From: Hyphomicrobiales bacterium
Lineage (GTDB): Bacteria; Pseudomonadota; Alphaproteobacteria; Rhizobiales; Beijerinckiaceae
Length of the DNA stretch: 64,000 nt
Direction: 5' to 3'
Assembly (NCBI GenBank): GCA_900473415.1
Contig: UCLR01000047.1
Coordinates: 62,001-126,000, forward strand
The position numbers were made by a program, and so were the translations under genes. Positions 35,989 to 44,450 of the stretch are shown in pieces (within the stretch, counting starts at the first letter, position 1; every line of letters begins with the position of its first letter). The notes beneath the pieces are model-generated. The model ran no database searches and was not told where the DNA came from. It worked only from the letters and a program-made list of their open reading frames with translations.

Positions 35989-36732
35989 ATGATCGAGATG
36001 CATATCGCGGCGGATAAGGAAGCCCTCGGCCGGCAGGCGGCCACGCTGGGCGCCCAGGCGATCCGGGAAGAGATCGCCCGCTCGGGCGAAGCGACGATCA
36101 TCGTGGCGACCGGCGCGAGCCAGTTCGAGATGCTGAATCGTCTCGTGGTGGCGGAAGGCATCGACTGGTCGAAGGTCACGGCTTTCCATCTCGACGAATA
36201 CGTCGGGCTGACCGAGGCGCATCCGGCGAGCTTCCGCCGTTATCTGCGCGAGCGCTTCCTGGCGCCGCTGAAGAATGCGCCGCGCTTCATCCCCGTCGAT
36301 GGCGAAGGCGATCCCCAGGCCGCGGTGAAGGAGCTCAGCCGGCTGATCGCGGGCCGGCGCATCGCGGTCTGCTTCGCCGGCATCGGCGAGAACTGCCACC
36401 TCGCCTTCAACGATCCGCCGGCCGATTTCGAAACCGAGCAACCCTATCTTGTGGTGACGCTGGATGAGGCCTGCCGCCGCCAGCAGCTCGGCGAGGGCTG
36501 GTTCCCGAGCCTCGAGGCCGTGCCGCAACAGGCGATCTCGATGAGCATCCGCCAGATCCTCAAGAGCGAGCTGATCGTGCTGTCGGTCTCCGACGAGCGG
36601 AAGGCCGCGGCCGCCAAGGCCGCGCTGGAAGGGCCGGTCAGCAACCTTGCCCCTGCCTCGATCCTGCAGACGCACAAGCGCACGGTGCTGTTCATTGATC
36701 CGCCGGCCGCTTCGCTGCTGAACCGGAAGTAA
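35989..36732 (+). CDS. nagB: Glucosamine-6-phosphate deaminase-like protein
   Basis: This 247-residue sugar-phosphate isomerase/deaminase would convert glucosamine-6-phosphate (or a related amino sugar phosphate) to fructose-6-phosphate plus ammonia. The family motif FHLDEYVGL has the catalytic-base aspartate near D69. The active-site loop [13 protein letters not shown] (131-143) keeps the histidine (H137), but the usual Gly before it is Cys. It is shorter than E. coli NagB, with no C-terminal allosteric extension. It is followed by nagA 6 bp later. Confidence 0.85.
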   Translation: MIEMHIAADKEALGRQAATLGAQAIREEIARSGEATIIVATGASQFEMLNRLVVAEGIDWSKVTAFHLDEYVGLTEAHPASFRRYLRERFLAPLKNAPRFIPVDGEGDPQAAVKELSRLIAGRRIAVCFAGIGENCHLAFNDPPADFETEQPYLVVTLDEACRRQQLGEGWFPSLEAVPQQAISMSIRQILKSELIVLSVSDERKAAAAKAALEGPVSNLAPASILQTHKRTVLFIDPPAASLLNRK

Positions 36733-36738
36733 GTCGCC

Positions 36739-37773
36739 ATGCGCACGCCCGGTCTCGTCGATCTGCAGGTCAACGGCTTTGCCGGGCTGGATTTCAATTC
36801 CGGCGCGGTCACAGCCGAGGCGCTCGACCGGGCGCTGGAAGCCATGCTGGCGACGGGCGTGACGACCTGCCTGCCGACGATCATCACCGCCCATCCGCAT
36901 GAGCTGGAAGAGCGCTTCCGGGCGCTCGACGCAGCGGTGGCGGGGAGCCGGCTCGGTCCGCTGATGTGTCCGGGCTATCATCTCGAAGGTCCGTTCCTGA
37001 ATTCCGGCGCCGGCTATGTCGGCTGCCACCCCGCCGATGCGATGACGGCGGCGAAGGCTGATCTCGTCGAGCGGCTCGGCGCCATGCTGAAGCGGCCGAT
37101 CCTGATGGTGACGCTGGCGCCCGAGATCGAGGGCGGGCTTGCGCTTGCCGCGAAGCTGGCGAAGGCGGGCAAGGTCGTGGCGATCGGCCATTCTGCCGCG
37201 GATTTCGAGGCCGTCCGGGCGGCCGCCGATGCCGGCGCGACGCTCTCGACCCATCTCGGGAACGGCCTGCCGCAGCAATTGCACAAGCTCAACAACACGC
37301 TCTTCGCCCAGCTCGCCGAGGACCGGCTGATGGCCGGCTTCATTGCGGACGGCATCCACATCCATCCGAAGGCTCTGAAGAGCCTCATTCGGGCCAAGGG
37401 CTTCGAGCGCTCGATCCTCGTCACCGACGCGGTGGTCGCGGCCGGGGCCGAGCCCGGGCGCTATCATTTCGCCGGCATGCCGGTCGATCTCGCTGCCGAC
37501 GGCTCGGTGCGTCAGCCGGGCGGTGCCTCGCTGGCCGGCTCGGCGCTGAAGCTCGACGACGCGGTGCGCAATGTCGTGGACTGGGGCATCGCGACGCCGA
37601 CTGAAGCGATCGCCATGGCCTCGACCCATGCGCTGGCGTCGCTCCGGCCCGCGCTCGCTGCTGCCGGCATCGCCCTGCCGGAAAGCGAGATTCTCTGGTC
37701 GCCGAACTTGCGCCTGCGCCGCGTCAGGGTCGGGGACATCACGCGCGACTTCGCCGCCGAGGCGGCTGCCTGA
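36739..37773 (+). CDS. nagA: N-acetylglucosamine-6-phosphate deacetylase, N-terminally short
   Basis: This amidohydrolase of 344 residues probably removes acetate from an N-acetyl amino sugar phosphate. Metal and catalytic positions are visible: E83 (HLEGPF), H151 (IGHSAADF), H172 (THLGNGL), H206/H208 (DGIHIHP) and D230 (VTDAV). The protein begins directly at PGLVDLQVNGFAG, lacking the roughly 45-residue first half of the beta-sandwich of typical NagA. No in-frame upstream extension exists, because nagB ends 6 bp before it. Confidence 0.85.
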   Translation: MRTPGLVDLQVNGFAGLDFNSGAVTAEALDRALEAMLATGVTTCLPTIITAHPHELEERFRALDAAVAGSRLGPLMCPGYHLEGPFLNSGAGYVGCHPADAMTAAKADLVERLGAMLKRPILMVTLAPEIEGGLALAAKLAKAGKVVAIGHSAADFEAVRAAADAGATLSTHLGNGLPQQLHKLNNTLFAQLAEDRLMAGFIADGIHIHPKALKSLIRAKGFERSILVTDAVVAAGAEPGRYHFAGMPVDLAADGSVRQPGGASLAGSALKLDDAVRNVVDWGIATPTEAIAMASTHALASLRPALAAAGIALPESEILWSPNLRLRRVRVGDITRDFAAEAAA

Positions 37774-37805
37774 AGACTGACCATCAAGCAAGAGAGGGGA
37801 GCACC

Positions 37806-38999
37806 ATGACCGAATTTCCGAAAGGCGTAGACCGCCGCGTCGTCCTTGGCGGGCTCGGAGCGCTGGCCGCCAGCGGCAAGGGCGCCTTCGCAGCCTCGCC
37901 GCCGCTGCCCGCGTCGCCGGTCGGCATCAACATCATCGATGTCGGCGGGGCGCTCGCGCTGATGCAGCAGGCCTTCGACGACTACCGGGCCGCCAATCCC
38001 AAGGTCGTCTCGCGCATCACCTATGTGAAGGCGCCGGCGCCGGAGCTGGCGAGCAAGATCAAGGCGCAGCAGGATGCCGGCCGCGCCGATCTCGACCTCG
38101 TCCTGACCGGCTCTGATGGACTGGCCGCTGGCCTCGAGCAGAATCTCTGGCTCAAGATCTTCCCGGACTTCAACGACAAGTTCCCGAATATCGAGGAGAA
38201 CTACGAGCCGGCCGCGCTCAACCTGCACAAGGTGCAGGGCGCGGGCTTCGGCACGGTGGTGAACTACTATCCCTCCGGTCCGCTGCTCGAATACAGCCCG
38301 GAGCGCGTCAAGCAGGTTCCGACCACGGCCGAGGAGCTGCTGGCCTGGGCCAAGGCCAATCCCAACAAGTTCATGTATGCCCGGCCGACCAATTCCGGTC
38401 CCGGCCGCACCTTCATGATGGGCCTGCCCTATATCCTCGGCGACAAGGACCCGCAGGACCCGGTCAATGGCTGGGACAAGACCTGGACCTATCTGCAGGA
38501 GCTCGGCGAGTACATCGAGTATTATCCGGCGGGCACCGGCGCGACGATGAAGGAGTTCGGCGACGGCTCGCGCGACATCATCATCTCGACCACGGGCTGG
38601 GACATCAATCCGCGCGCGCTCGGCATCGTGCCGAAGGAAGCCAAGATCCAGACGCTGAAGGGCTTCCACTGGGTCTCGGACGCCTTCTTCATGTGTGTGC
38701 CGAAGGGCATCCCGAACGATCGCCTCGCGGTCGTGCTCGACATCATGGCGCATGTGCTGACGCCGAAGATGCAGGCTTACTCCTATGACGAGGGCTATCT
38801 CTATCCGGGCCCGGCGGTGAAGAACGTGCCGCTGTCGCTGGCGCCGAAGCGCAGCCAGGAAGTCATCGCGGAGTTTGGTCGGCCGGAATATGCCGACCTC
38901 ATCGCCAAGAACCCGATCGAGCTGCCGCTGAAGCCCGACAAGATGGTCGTCGCCTTCCGCAAATGGGACGAGCTGGTCGGCGCCAAGCGCAAGCGCTGA
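37806..38999 (+). CDS. Extracellular solute-binding protein B (YnjB/PotD-like), orphan
   Basis: This 397-residue binding protein has an N-terminal signal with twin arginines (DRRVVLGGLGALAASGKGAFA). It is a paralogue of protein A at 33352-34527 along its whole length. A GAGGGGAG site precedes ATG 37806, 32 bp after nagA, so it is in the nagBA operon. No matching permease or ATPase is nearby. It may serve an importer encoded elsewhere or act as a sensor partner. Confidence 0.87.
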   Translation: MTEFPKGVDRRVVLGGLGALAASGKGAFAASPPLPASPVGINIIDVGGALALMQQAFDDYRAANPKVVSRITYVKAPAPELASKIKAQQDAGRADLDLVLTGSDGLAAGLEQNLWLKIFPDFNDKFPNIEENYEPAALNLHKVQGAGFGTVVNYYPSGPLLEYSPERVKQVPTTAEELLAWAKANPNKFMYARPTNSGPGRTFMMGLPYILGDKDPQDPVNGWDKTWTYLQELGEYIEYYPAGTGATMKEFGDGSRDIIISTTGWDINPRALGIVPKEAKIQTLKGFHWVSDAFFMCVPKGIPNDRLAVVLDIMAHVLTPKMQAYSYDEGYLYPGPAVKNVPLSLAPKRSQEVIAEFGRPEYADLIAKNPIELPLKPDKMVVAFRKWDELVGAKRKR

Positions 39000-39021
39000 G
39001 TTCGTTACAACGATCCTCGCT

Positions 39022-39129
39022 CCGTCATTCCGGGCGGAGCGAAGCGAAGACCCGGAATCCATCGTAGAACTCCGTGCTCTACGATGGATTCCGGATCGGC
39101 GCCGCTTCGCGGCTTGTCCGGAATGACGG
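39022..39129. repeat. Dispersed intergenic palindromic repeat, copy 6
   Basis: The outer arms CCGTCATTCCGG and CCGGAATGACGG are perfect, as are the inner arms GGAATCCATCGTAGA and TCTACGATGGATTCC. The right half is the reverse complement of the left part of copies 4 and 5. It lies after binding protein B. Confidence 0.9.
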
Positions 39130-39208
39130 GGCTGTTGCAGTAGCGGTTGACCCGGCGGCGATTTGGGCGAGCAATGGCGGCCATCCCAAATCCGACAGGT
39201 CACACCTC

Positions 39209-40459
39209 ATGACAGTTCACCAGCGTCCCCAGGCCATCGATCCCGCCAAGCTCGACAAGCTGGCCGAGGTCGCCATCCGCGTGGGGCTGAATCTCCAGCC
39301 GGGTCAGGACCTGTTCCTGACCGCGCCGGTCGCGGCGCTCCCGCTGGTCCGGCGCATCGCCGAGCACGCCTACAAGGCCGGCGCCGGCATCGTGACGCCG
39401 ATGCTCTCCGACGAGGAGATCACGCTCGCCCGCTATCGCTACGCGCCCGATGCGAGCTTCGACAGGGCGCCGGGCTGGCTCTACGAGGGCGTCGCCAAGG
39501 CCTTTGCCGCCAATGCGGCGCGGCTCGCCGTGGTCGGTGACAACCCGATGCTGCTGGCGAACGAAGACCCGGCCAAGGTCGGCCGCGCCAGCAAGGCGAA
39601 TTCCGTCGCCTATCAGCCGGCGCTGGAGAAGATCGCCGGCTTTGACATCAACTGGAACATCCTCGCCTACCCGAGCGCGGCCTGGGCGAAGCAGGTTTTC
39701 CCGGACGACGCCGAGGAGGTTGCGGTCGCCAATCTGGCGGAAGCGATCTTCGCCGCCTCCCGCATCAACGAGGCCGATCCGGTCGCCGCCTGGGCGGCGC
39801 ATAATGCGGCGCTGAAGGCGCGGCGCAACTGGCTCAATGAGCAGCGCTTCGCCTCGCTGCACTTCACCGGCCCCGGCACCGATCTCACCGTCGGCCTCGC
39901 GGACGGGCATGACTGGCAGGGCGGTGCCTCGCCGGCCAAGAACGGCGTGGTCTGCAACCCCAACATCCCGACCGAGGAGGTCTTCACCACGCCGCATGCG
40001 CGCCGGGTCGAGGGGCATGTCTCGAGCACCAAGCCGCTCTCCTATCAGGGCTCGCTGATCGACCAGATCCAGGTGCGCTTCGAGGCCGGGCGGATCGTCG
40101 AGGCCAAGGCCGCGCGCGGCGAGGCGGTTCTGAGCAAGGTGCTCGACACCGACGAGGGCGCGCGCCGGCTGGGCGAGGTGGCGCTGGTGCCGCATTCCTC
40201 GCCGATCTCGAAGAGCGGCATCCTGTTCTACAACACGCTGTTCGACGAGAATGCCTCCTGCCACATCGCGCTCGGCCAGTGCTATTCGAAGTGCTTCGTC
40301 GACGGCGCCAAGCTCACGCCCGAGCAGATCGCGGCGCAGGGGGGCAACAAGAGCCTGATCCACATCGACTGGATGATTGGCTCGGGCGAAGTCGACATCG
40401 ACGGTGTCCATGCCGATGGGCGCCGCGTGCCGGTGTTCCGCAAGGGCGAGTGGGCCTGA
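39209..40459 (+). CDS. Aminopeptidase, M29 (thermophilic aminopeptidase) family
   Basis: This 416-residue metallo-aminopeptidase removes N-terminal residues from peptides in the cytoplasm. The M29 metal-ligand blocks are present: NIPTEEVFTTPHARRVEGHV, a LFDENASCHIALGQCY block and IHIDWMIGSGEVDIDG. The ATG at 39209 follows CAGGT. Longer in-frame starts lie in the palindromic repeat. The stop TGA abuts the stop of the converging P1 peptidase. Confidence 0.93.
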   Translation: MTVHQRPQAIDPAKLDKLAEVAIRVGLNLQPGQDLFLTAPVAALPLVRRIAEHAYKAGAGIVTPMLSDEEITLARYRYAPDASFDRAPGWLYEGVAKAFAANAARLAVVGDNPMLLANEDPAKVGRASKANSVAYQPALEKIAGFDINWNILAYPSAAWAKQVFPDDAEEVAVANLAEAIFAASRINEADPVAAWAAHNAALKARRNWLNEQRFASLHFTGPGTDLTVGLADGHDWQGGASPAKNGVVCNPNIPTEEVFTTPHARRVEGHVSSTKPLSYQGSLIDQIQVRFEAGRIVEAKAARGEAVLSKVLDTDEGARRLGEVALVPHSSPISKSGILFYNTLFDENASCHIALGQCYSKCFVDGAKLTPEQIAAQGGNKSLIHIDWMIGSGEVDIDGVHADGRRVPVFRKGEWA

Positions 40460-41524
40460 TCAGGCCGGGTTGGCGCGGAGCCAGTCCCCGAGCGACGGGC
40501 GGTGATGCCCGTCGCGGCCGGTGGTGGCCGGGGCGGCGACGAGCGCGTTCAGCACCGCTTCCTGCGTCGCCTCGGCGGCAGCGCGGAAGAGCGTGTCGAT
40601 GCGGCTCTCGTTGAGTGCCCGGAGCGGCACGAGATCCTTGGGCTCGTCATGGTCGATCGGATCGGCGGTGGTGAAGGCAACCGCGATGTCGCCGCTGCCA
40701 TGTCCCCAGAAGGCGCCGAGCCGGGCGAGTCCCGCGCCGCCGCGCCGCGCGACGCGGTGAAGCTGCCGCGATTCCAGCGGGACGTCGGTGGCGAGGATCA
40801 GGATGACCGAGCCGCGCTCGCCCTGCGGCTTGGCCTCCGGTGGGACGGGCCGGCGGCCGTCCGGCAGGACGAGGTCGCCCGCCGCGCCGAAATTGGCGAG
40901 CGCCAGCACGCCGAGCCTTTGTTCCGTGCCATCGAGATCGAAGCGGCGCGAGGCGGTGCCGATGCCGCCCTTGAAGCCGAAGGCGCTCATGCCGGTGCCG
41001 GCGCCGACGGCGCCTTCCGCGACGGGGCCGGAGGCGGCTGCGTCGAGCGCGGCGAAGGCGTCTGCCTCCGTCAGGGCGCGGGCGCGGATGTCGGAGAGAT
41101 AGCCGTCATTGCATTCGAGCACGACGGGATTGACCGTGCCGGTCTCGCGTCCGATGTCGGCGTTGGCCGCGAGCGCGCGCGTCACCAGCGCGTCGAAGCC
41201 GGTGCCGACCGACAGGGTGTTGCCGAGCAGCAGCGGCGTTTCGATCTGGCCGAGCTCGGCGAGCTGGATCAGGCCGGCGCTCTTGCCGAAGCCGTTGATG
41301 ACGTCGACCGCAGCGCGGACCTTGCGGCGGAACAGGTTTCCGTCATGCGGAAGCACGGCCGTGAAGCCGGTGTGGATGTCGCCCTGGCGCAGCGTGCGGT
41401 GCGCGACCCTGACGCCCGGCACATCGGTGATCGCATTGAGAGGCCCCGGCTGCAGGATGCCGCAGGTCAGGCCGAAATCGCGCAGGCGTTGGATCATGGT
41501 GCCGGGACTCTCTTTCGTCGTCAT
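40460..41524 (-). CDS. P1-family peptidase (DmpA/beta-aminopeptidase-like)
   Basis: This 354-residue N-terminal-nucleophile hydrolase resembles DmpA and BapA, which self-cleave and remove N-terminal D- or beta-amino acids from peptides. Family blocks are GVRVAHRTL, AVDVINGFGKSAGLIQ, GNTLSVGTGFDALV, ECNDGYLSD, and GAGTGMSAFGFKGGIGTASR around the expected self-processing site. The start codon lies at the edge of palindromic repeat copy 7. The stop abuts that of the M29 aminopeptidase (TGATCA). No signal peptide is visible. Confidence 0.9.
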   Translation of the reverse strand: MTTKESPGTMIQRLRDFGLTCGILQPGPLNAITDVPGVRVAHRTLRQGDIHTGFTAVLPHDGNLFRRKVRAAVDVINGFGKSAGLIQLAELGQIETPLLLGNTLSVGTGFDALVTRALAANADIGRETGTVNPVVLECNDGYLSDIRARALTEADAFAALDAAASGPVAEGAVGAGTGMSAFGFKGGIGTASRRFDLDGTEQRLGVLALANFGAAGDLVLPDGRRPVPPEAKPQGERGSVILILATDVPLESRQLHRVARRGGAGLARLGAFWGHGSGDIAVAFTTADPIDHDEPKDLVPLRALNESRIDTLFRAAAEATQEAVLNALVAAPATTGRDGHHRPSLGDWLRANPA

Positions 41525-41609
41525 CGCGAGCGCCGCGAGGCCATCCCGGGGGCGTGGAGTTCTGCCGCCCCCGGATCGCTACGGAGCTCACGCTCCTCGC
41601 AATGACGGG
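41518..41609. repeat. Dispersed intergenic palindromic repeat, copy 7 (second subtype)
   Basis: It begins CGTCATCGCGAGCGC and ends GCTCCTCGCAATGACGG, with an internal CCCGGGGGC...GCCCCCGG hairpin. The outer arms follow a CGTCATTGCGAG pattern instead of the CATTCCGG pattern of the other copies. Its left edge overlaps the P1 peptidase start codon. Confidence 0.7.
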
Positions 41610-41739
41610 TCGGACGGCGCGGCACAAGCCCGTCGCAGGGCCGGCATGACAGCATCGAGAGGGTGCGGCGGCGGCAAAACAGCTAGGCTTGCCGCAACAC
41701 GAAGAATCACCGGCAAAAGACGCGGGGTTGGGAACGCTT

Positions 41740-42858
41740 ATGCAGATCAAGACAATCGAGCCTTTCATCCTCCACATTCCGGTGACCGGCGGCTCCATCG
41801 CCGATTCCACGCATCGGATCAGCCACTGGGGCGTGGTCGGCGTGAAGATCGGCACCGAGGACGGGCGTGAGGGCTATGGCTTCACCGGCACCCATGCCGA
41901 TCTCGCCTCGGACCGGCTGATCACCGCCTGCATCCGCGACTGCTATGCGCCGCTGCTGATGGGCGAGGATGCGTCCGAAATCTCGCGGCTGTGGCTCAAG
42001 CTCGCGCGCCATCCGGCGCTGCAATGGGTCGGGCGGGCCGGCATCACGCAGCTCGCGCTTGCGGCCGTCGACGTCGCGCTCTGGGACCTGAAGGCGAAGG
42101 GGGCAGGCGTGCCGCTCTGGCATCTGCTGGGCGGGGCGAGCAAGGCCAAGCTCGAAGCCTACAATACCGATGTCGGCTGGCTCTCGATCCCGAAGGACCA
42201 GCTCGTCGAGGGCTGCCGCATGGCGGTGGAGCGTGACGGCTTTCGGCGGCTCAAGGTCAAGGTCGGCCATGCCGATCCGATGACCGACATCGCGCGGCTG
42301 GAGGCGGTGCGCCACGCGATCGGCGACCACGTCACGCTCGCCATCGACGGCAACGGCAAATGGGACCTGCCGACCTGCAAGCGCTTCTGCGCGCGGGCGG
42401 AAGGGCTCGACATCTTTTGGTTCGAGGAGCCGCTCTGGTATGACGATGTCGGCTCCCATGCCGCGCTCGCCCGCTCGACCTCGATCCCGGTCGCGCTCGG
42501 CGAACAGCTCTATTCGCTCGACGCCTTCCGCAGTTTCATCGCGGCCGATGCGATCCATTACGTCCAGCCGGACGTGACCCGGCTCGGCGGCATCAGCGAG
42601 TACATCCAGGTCGCCGATCTCGCCCTGGCCAGCCGGCTGCCGGTCGCGCCCCATGCCGGTGAGATGAGCCAGGTCCATGTCCATCTCGCTTACTGGCATG
42701 CTGCAACCCCCGTCCTGGAGTACATTCCCTGGATCAAGGATGCCTTCGCCGAGCCCGCGAATGTCTCCGATGGCTATTTCCTGCGCCCGCAGCAGCCGGG
42801 CGCCGGGACGACGCCGACGGCGGAGGCCTTCGCGCAATTCGCGAGGCCGCTCGGCTGA
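41740..42858 (+). CDS. Mandelate racemase/muconate lactonizing-type enolase-superfamily enzyme
   Basis: This 372-residue enzyme belongs to the mandelate-racemase subgroup. The base motif KVK is at K172/K174. Metal ligands are D203 (IDGNGKW), E229 (FEEPLW) and E255 (GEQLY). The Asp-His dyad is D278 (QPDVTRLGG) and H305 (APHAGEMSQ). Such enzymes racemise 2-hydroxy acids or dehydrate acid sugars. ATG 41740 follows GGGA. A DUF1810 gene lies 22 bp downstream. The substrate is not evident. Confidence 0.9.
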   Translation: MQIKTIEPFILHIPVTGGSIADSTHRISHWGVVGVKIGTEDGREGYGFTGTHADLASDRLITACIRDCYAPLLMGEDASEISRLWLKLARHPALQWVGRAGITQLALAAVDVALWDLKAKGAGVPLWHLLGGASKAKLEAYNTDVGWLSIPKDQLVEGCRMAVERDGFRRLKVKVGHADPMTDIARLEAVRHAIGDHVTLAIDGNGKWDLPTCKRFCARAEGLDIFWFEEPLWYDDVGSHAALARSTSIPVALGEQLYSLDAFRSFIAADAIHYVQPDVTRLGGISEYIQVADLALASRLPVAPHAGEMSQVHVHLAYWHAATPVLEYIPWIKDAFAEPANVSDGYFLRPQQPGAGTTPTAEAFAQFARPLG

Positions 42859-42880
42859 GAGGGGTGAACAGGAGAGCGCG

Positions 42881-43312
42881 ATGTCCGATCCGTTCCTGCT
42901 TCAGCGTTTCGTCGATGCGCAGGAGAGCGTCTGGCAGACAGCGCTCTCCGAGCTGAAGGAAGGGCGCAAGCGCACGCACTGGATCTGGTTCGTCTTCCCG
43001 CAGATGCGCGGCCTCGGCCTGTCGCCGACCTCGGAATTCTACGGCGTGGCCTCTCTCGACGAGGCGCGGGCCTATCTTGCCCATCCGGTCCTGAAGGCAC
43101 GCCTCCTGGCCTGCACGGAGGCGGTGCTGGCGCATGAGGGCTTGAGCGCCCATGCGATCTTCGGCTCGCCCGACGATTTGAAGTTGCGCTCCTGCCTGAC
43201 GCTCTTCGATGCGGCGAGCGAGGCCGAGGACAATCTCTATCACGCGGCGCTGCGGCGCTTCTTCGACGGCGTCCCCGATCCGCGCACGCTGGAGCTGCTC
43301 GGGCTGGTCTGA
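42881..43312 (+). CDS. DUF1810-family protein
   Basis: This 143-residue soluble protein matches the DUF1810 family in length and text: LQRFVDAQESVWQTALSELKEGRKRTHWIWFVFPQ, GLGLSPTSEFYGV and HAIFGSPDDLKLRSCLTLF. The function is unknown. An AGGAG site precedes the ATG. It probably shares a transcript with the enolase-family gene and converges on the ornithine-cyclodeaminase-like gene 11 bp away. Confidence 0.9.
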   Translation: MSDPFLLQRFVDAQESVWQTALSELKEGRKRTHWIWFVFPQMRGLGLSPTSEFYGVASLDEARAYLAHPVLKARLLACTEAVLAHEGLSAHAIFGSPDDLKLRSCLTLFDAASEAEDNLYHAALRRFFDGVPDPRTLELLGLV

Positions 43313-43323
43313 GTCGGCATGCT

Positions 43324-44292
43324 CTAGCGCGGCAGCATCGTTCCGAGGCCCTGGGCTCGTGCCTTGGTGACGACGAGGTGGGCCATCGCGAGATCGGCGA
43401 GCGCGACGCCGCGAAAGGCGAAGAGGCTGCGGCTGGCCGGTCCGTCCGGGCGAGGCTTTCCGGAAAGCTCGATCAGATCGTGCTGGAAGGAGGCGGTGGT
43501 GACCGGGTTGCCGTCGGCGCCGTAGGGCGCTCGCGACTGTTCGAGGCTGTCGGTGACGAGGAGGTCGAAGGCGGGCAGCGTCTCCGGCTGCCAGCTCCGG
43601 CCGGTATCGACCGCCGCCGCGAAAGCGCTCGCTTTCATGCGCCGGGCATCGAGGAAGGGCTCGAGGCCGGCCGCGGCCGGCACCATCGAGATCACGATGT
43701 CGCTGCGGGCGAGCAGCGCGCCGGCATCGTCGAGCACCTCCGCGCCGAGGCCGGCGGCACGCGCGGCGCCGGCGAGGTTCTCTGCGGAGCTGCGGCTGCG
43801 GCTCAGCATCAGCGCCGTGGTCAGGCCGGGATAGAGATCGCGGAAGGCGGCGAGATGGGCATGGGCCTGCAGGCCGCAGCCGACGAAGCCGATGGTCTGC
43901 GGCGCCGGCGGCGCGAGGCGGGAGGCGGCTGCGGCCGAGATCGCGGCGGTGCGGATCAGCGTGATCTCGTCGCCGTCCATCATCGCGAGAGGCAGGCCCG
44001 TCGTGCAATCGTTCACGCCGATCAGAGAGCTGACCGTCGGCAGCATCGAGCCGGGCGCCGGGGTCGCCATCGCCACCCATTTCACCATGCCGATGCCGAG
44101 CGCGGGCGAGGCCGCGACCATCGCCTGGAAGCCGTTGCCTTGACCGAGCATGAGGGCACTCTTCGGCAGGCTCCTGTTCAGCCCCGCGGCATGATCGCGG
44201 AAGGCCTGAAGCACGGCCTCGCGCACTTCGCGAGGCGATATGGCGAGCGAGCGGACATCGCCGCGCGAAAGATAGAGCAGGCTGTCGCTCAT
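43324..44292 (-). CDS. Ornithine cyclodeaminase/mu-crystallin family protein
   Basis: This 322-residue protein has the ornithine cyclodeaminase fold: an N-terminal substrate domain with GMVKWVAMATPAPGSMLPTVSSLI and LAMMDGDEITLIRTAA, then an NAD(P) Rossmann domain with IGFVGCGLQAHAHLAAF and the acidic VDTGRSWQ block. Members include ornithine cyclodeaminase, alanine dehydrogenase and ketimine reductases. The exact reaction cannot be decided. It is a single gene; the porin gene downstream of its promoter is transcribed toward it. Confidence 0.88.
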   Translation of the reverse strand: MSDSLLYLSRGDVRSLAISPREVREAVLQAFRDHAAGLNRSLPKSALMLGQGNGFQAMVAASPALGIGMVKWVAMATPAPGSMLPTVSSLIGVNDCTTGLPLAMMDGDEITLIRTAAISAAAASRLAPPAPQTIGFVGCGLQAHAHLAAFRDLYPGLTTALMLSRSRSSAENLAGAARAAGLGAEVLDDAGALLARSDIVISMVPAAAGLEPFLDARRMKASAFAAAVDTGRSWQPETLPAFDLLVTDSLEQSRAPYGADGNPVTTASFQHDLIELSGKPRPDGPASRSLFAFRGVALADLAMAHLVVTKARAQGLGTMLPR

Positions 44293-44397
44293 CCGATCGA
44301 CTCCGTGGAGCGAGGCGAGCTGCTGCTCCCGCTACCGGGGGCCGGGATACAGCCGCGCCCGGCTGGCGTCGAGACGTCCCGCTTCGAGCTGGGACAT

Positions 44398-44426
44398 GAA
44401 AAAGGCCGCCCGGGAGGGCGGCCTTT
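44398..44426 (-). terminator. Rho-independent terminator after the porin gene
   Basis: A perfect 11-bp stem (AAAGGCCGCCC against GGGCGGCCTTT, 4-nt loop) lies 25 bp downstream of the porin stop. On the minus strand it is followed by TTTTTC. Confidence 0.85.
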
Positions 44427-44450
44427 GCAGGATCGCTGGTGCGACCGGTT

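Noticed and set aside
35881-39203. Long minus-strand frames opposite nagB, nagA and binding protein B
   Set aside because: They are shadows of well-supported plus-strand genes, and they cross gene boundaries without ribosome sites.
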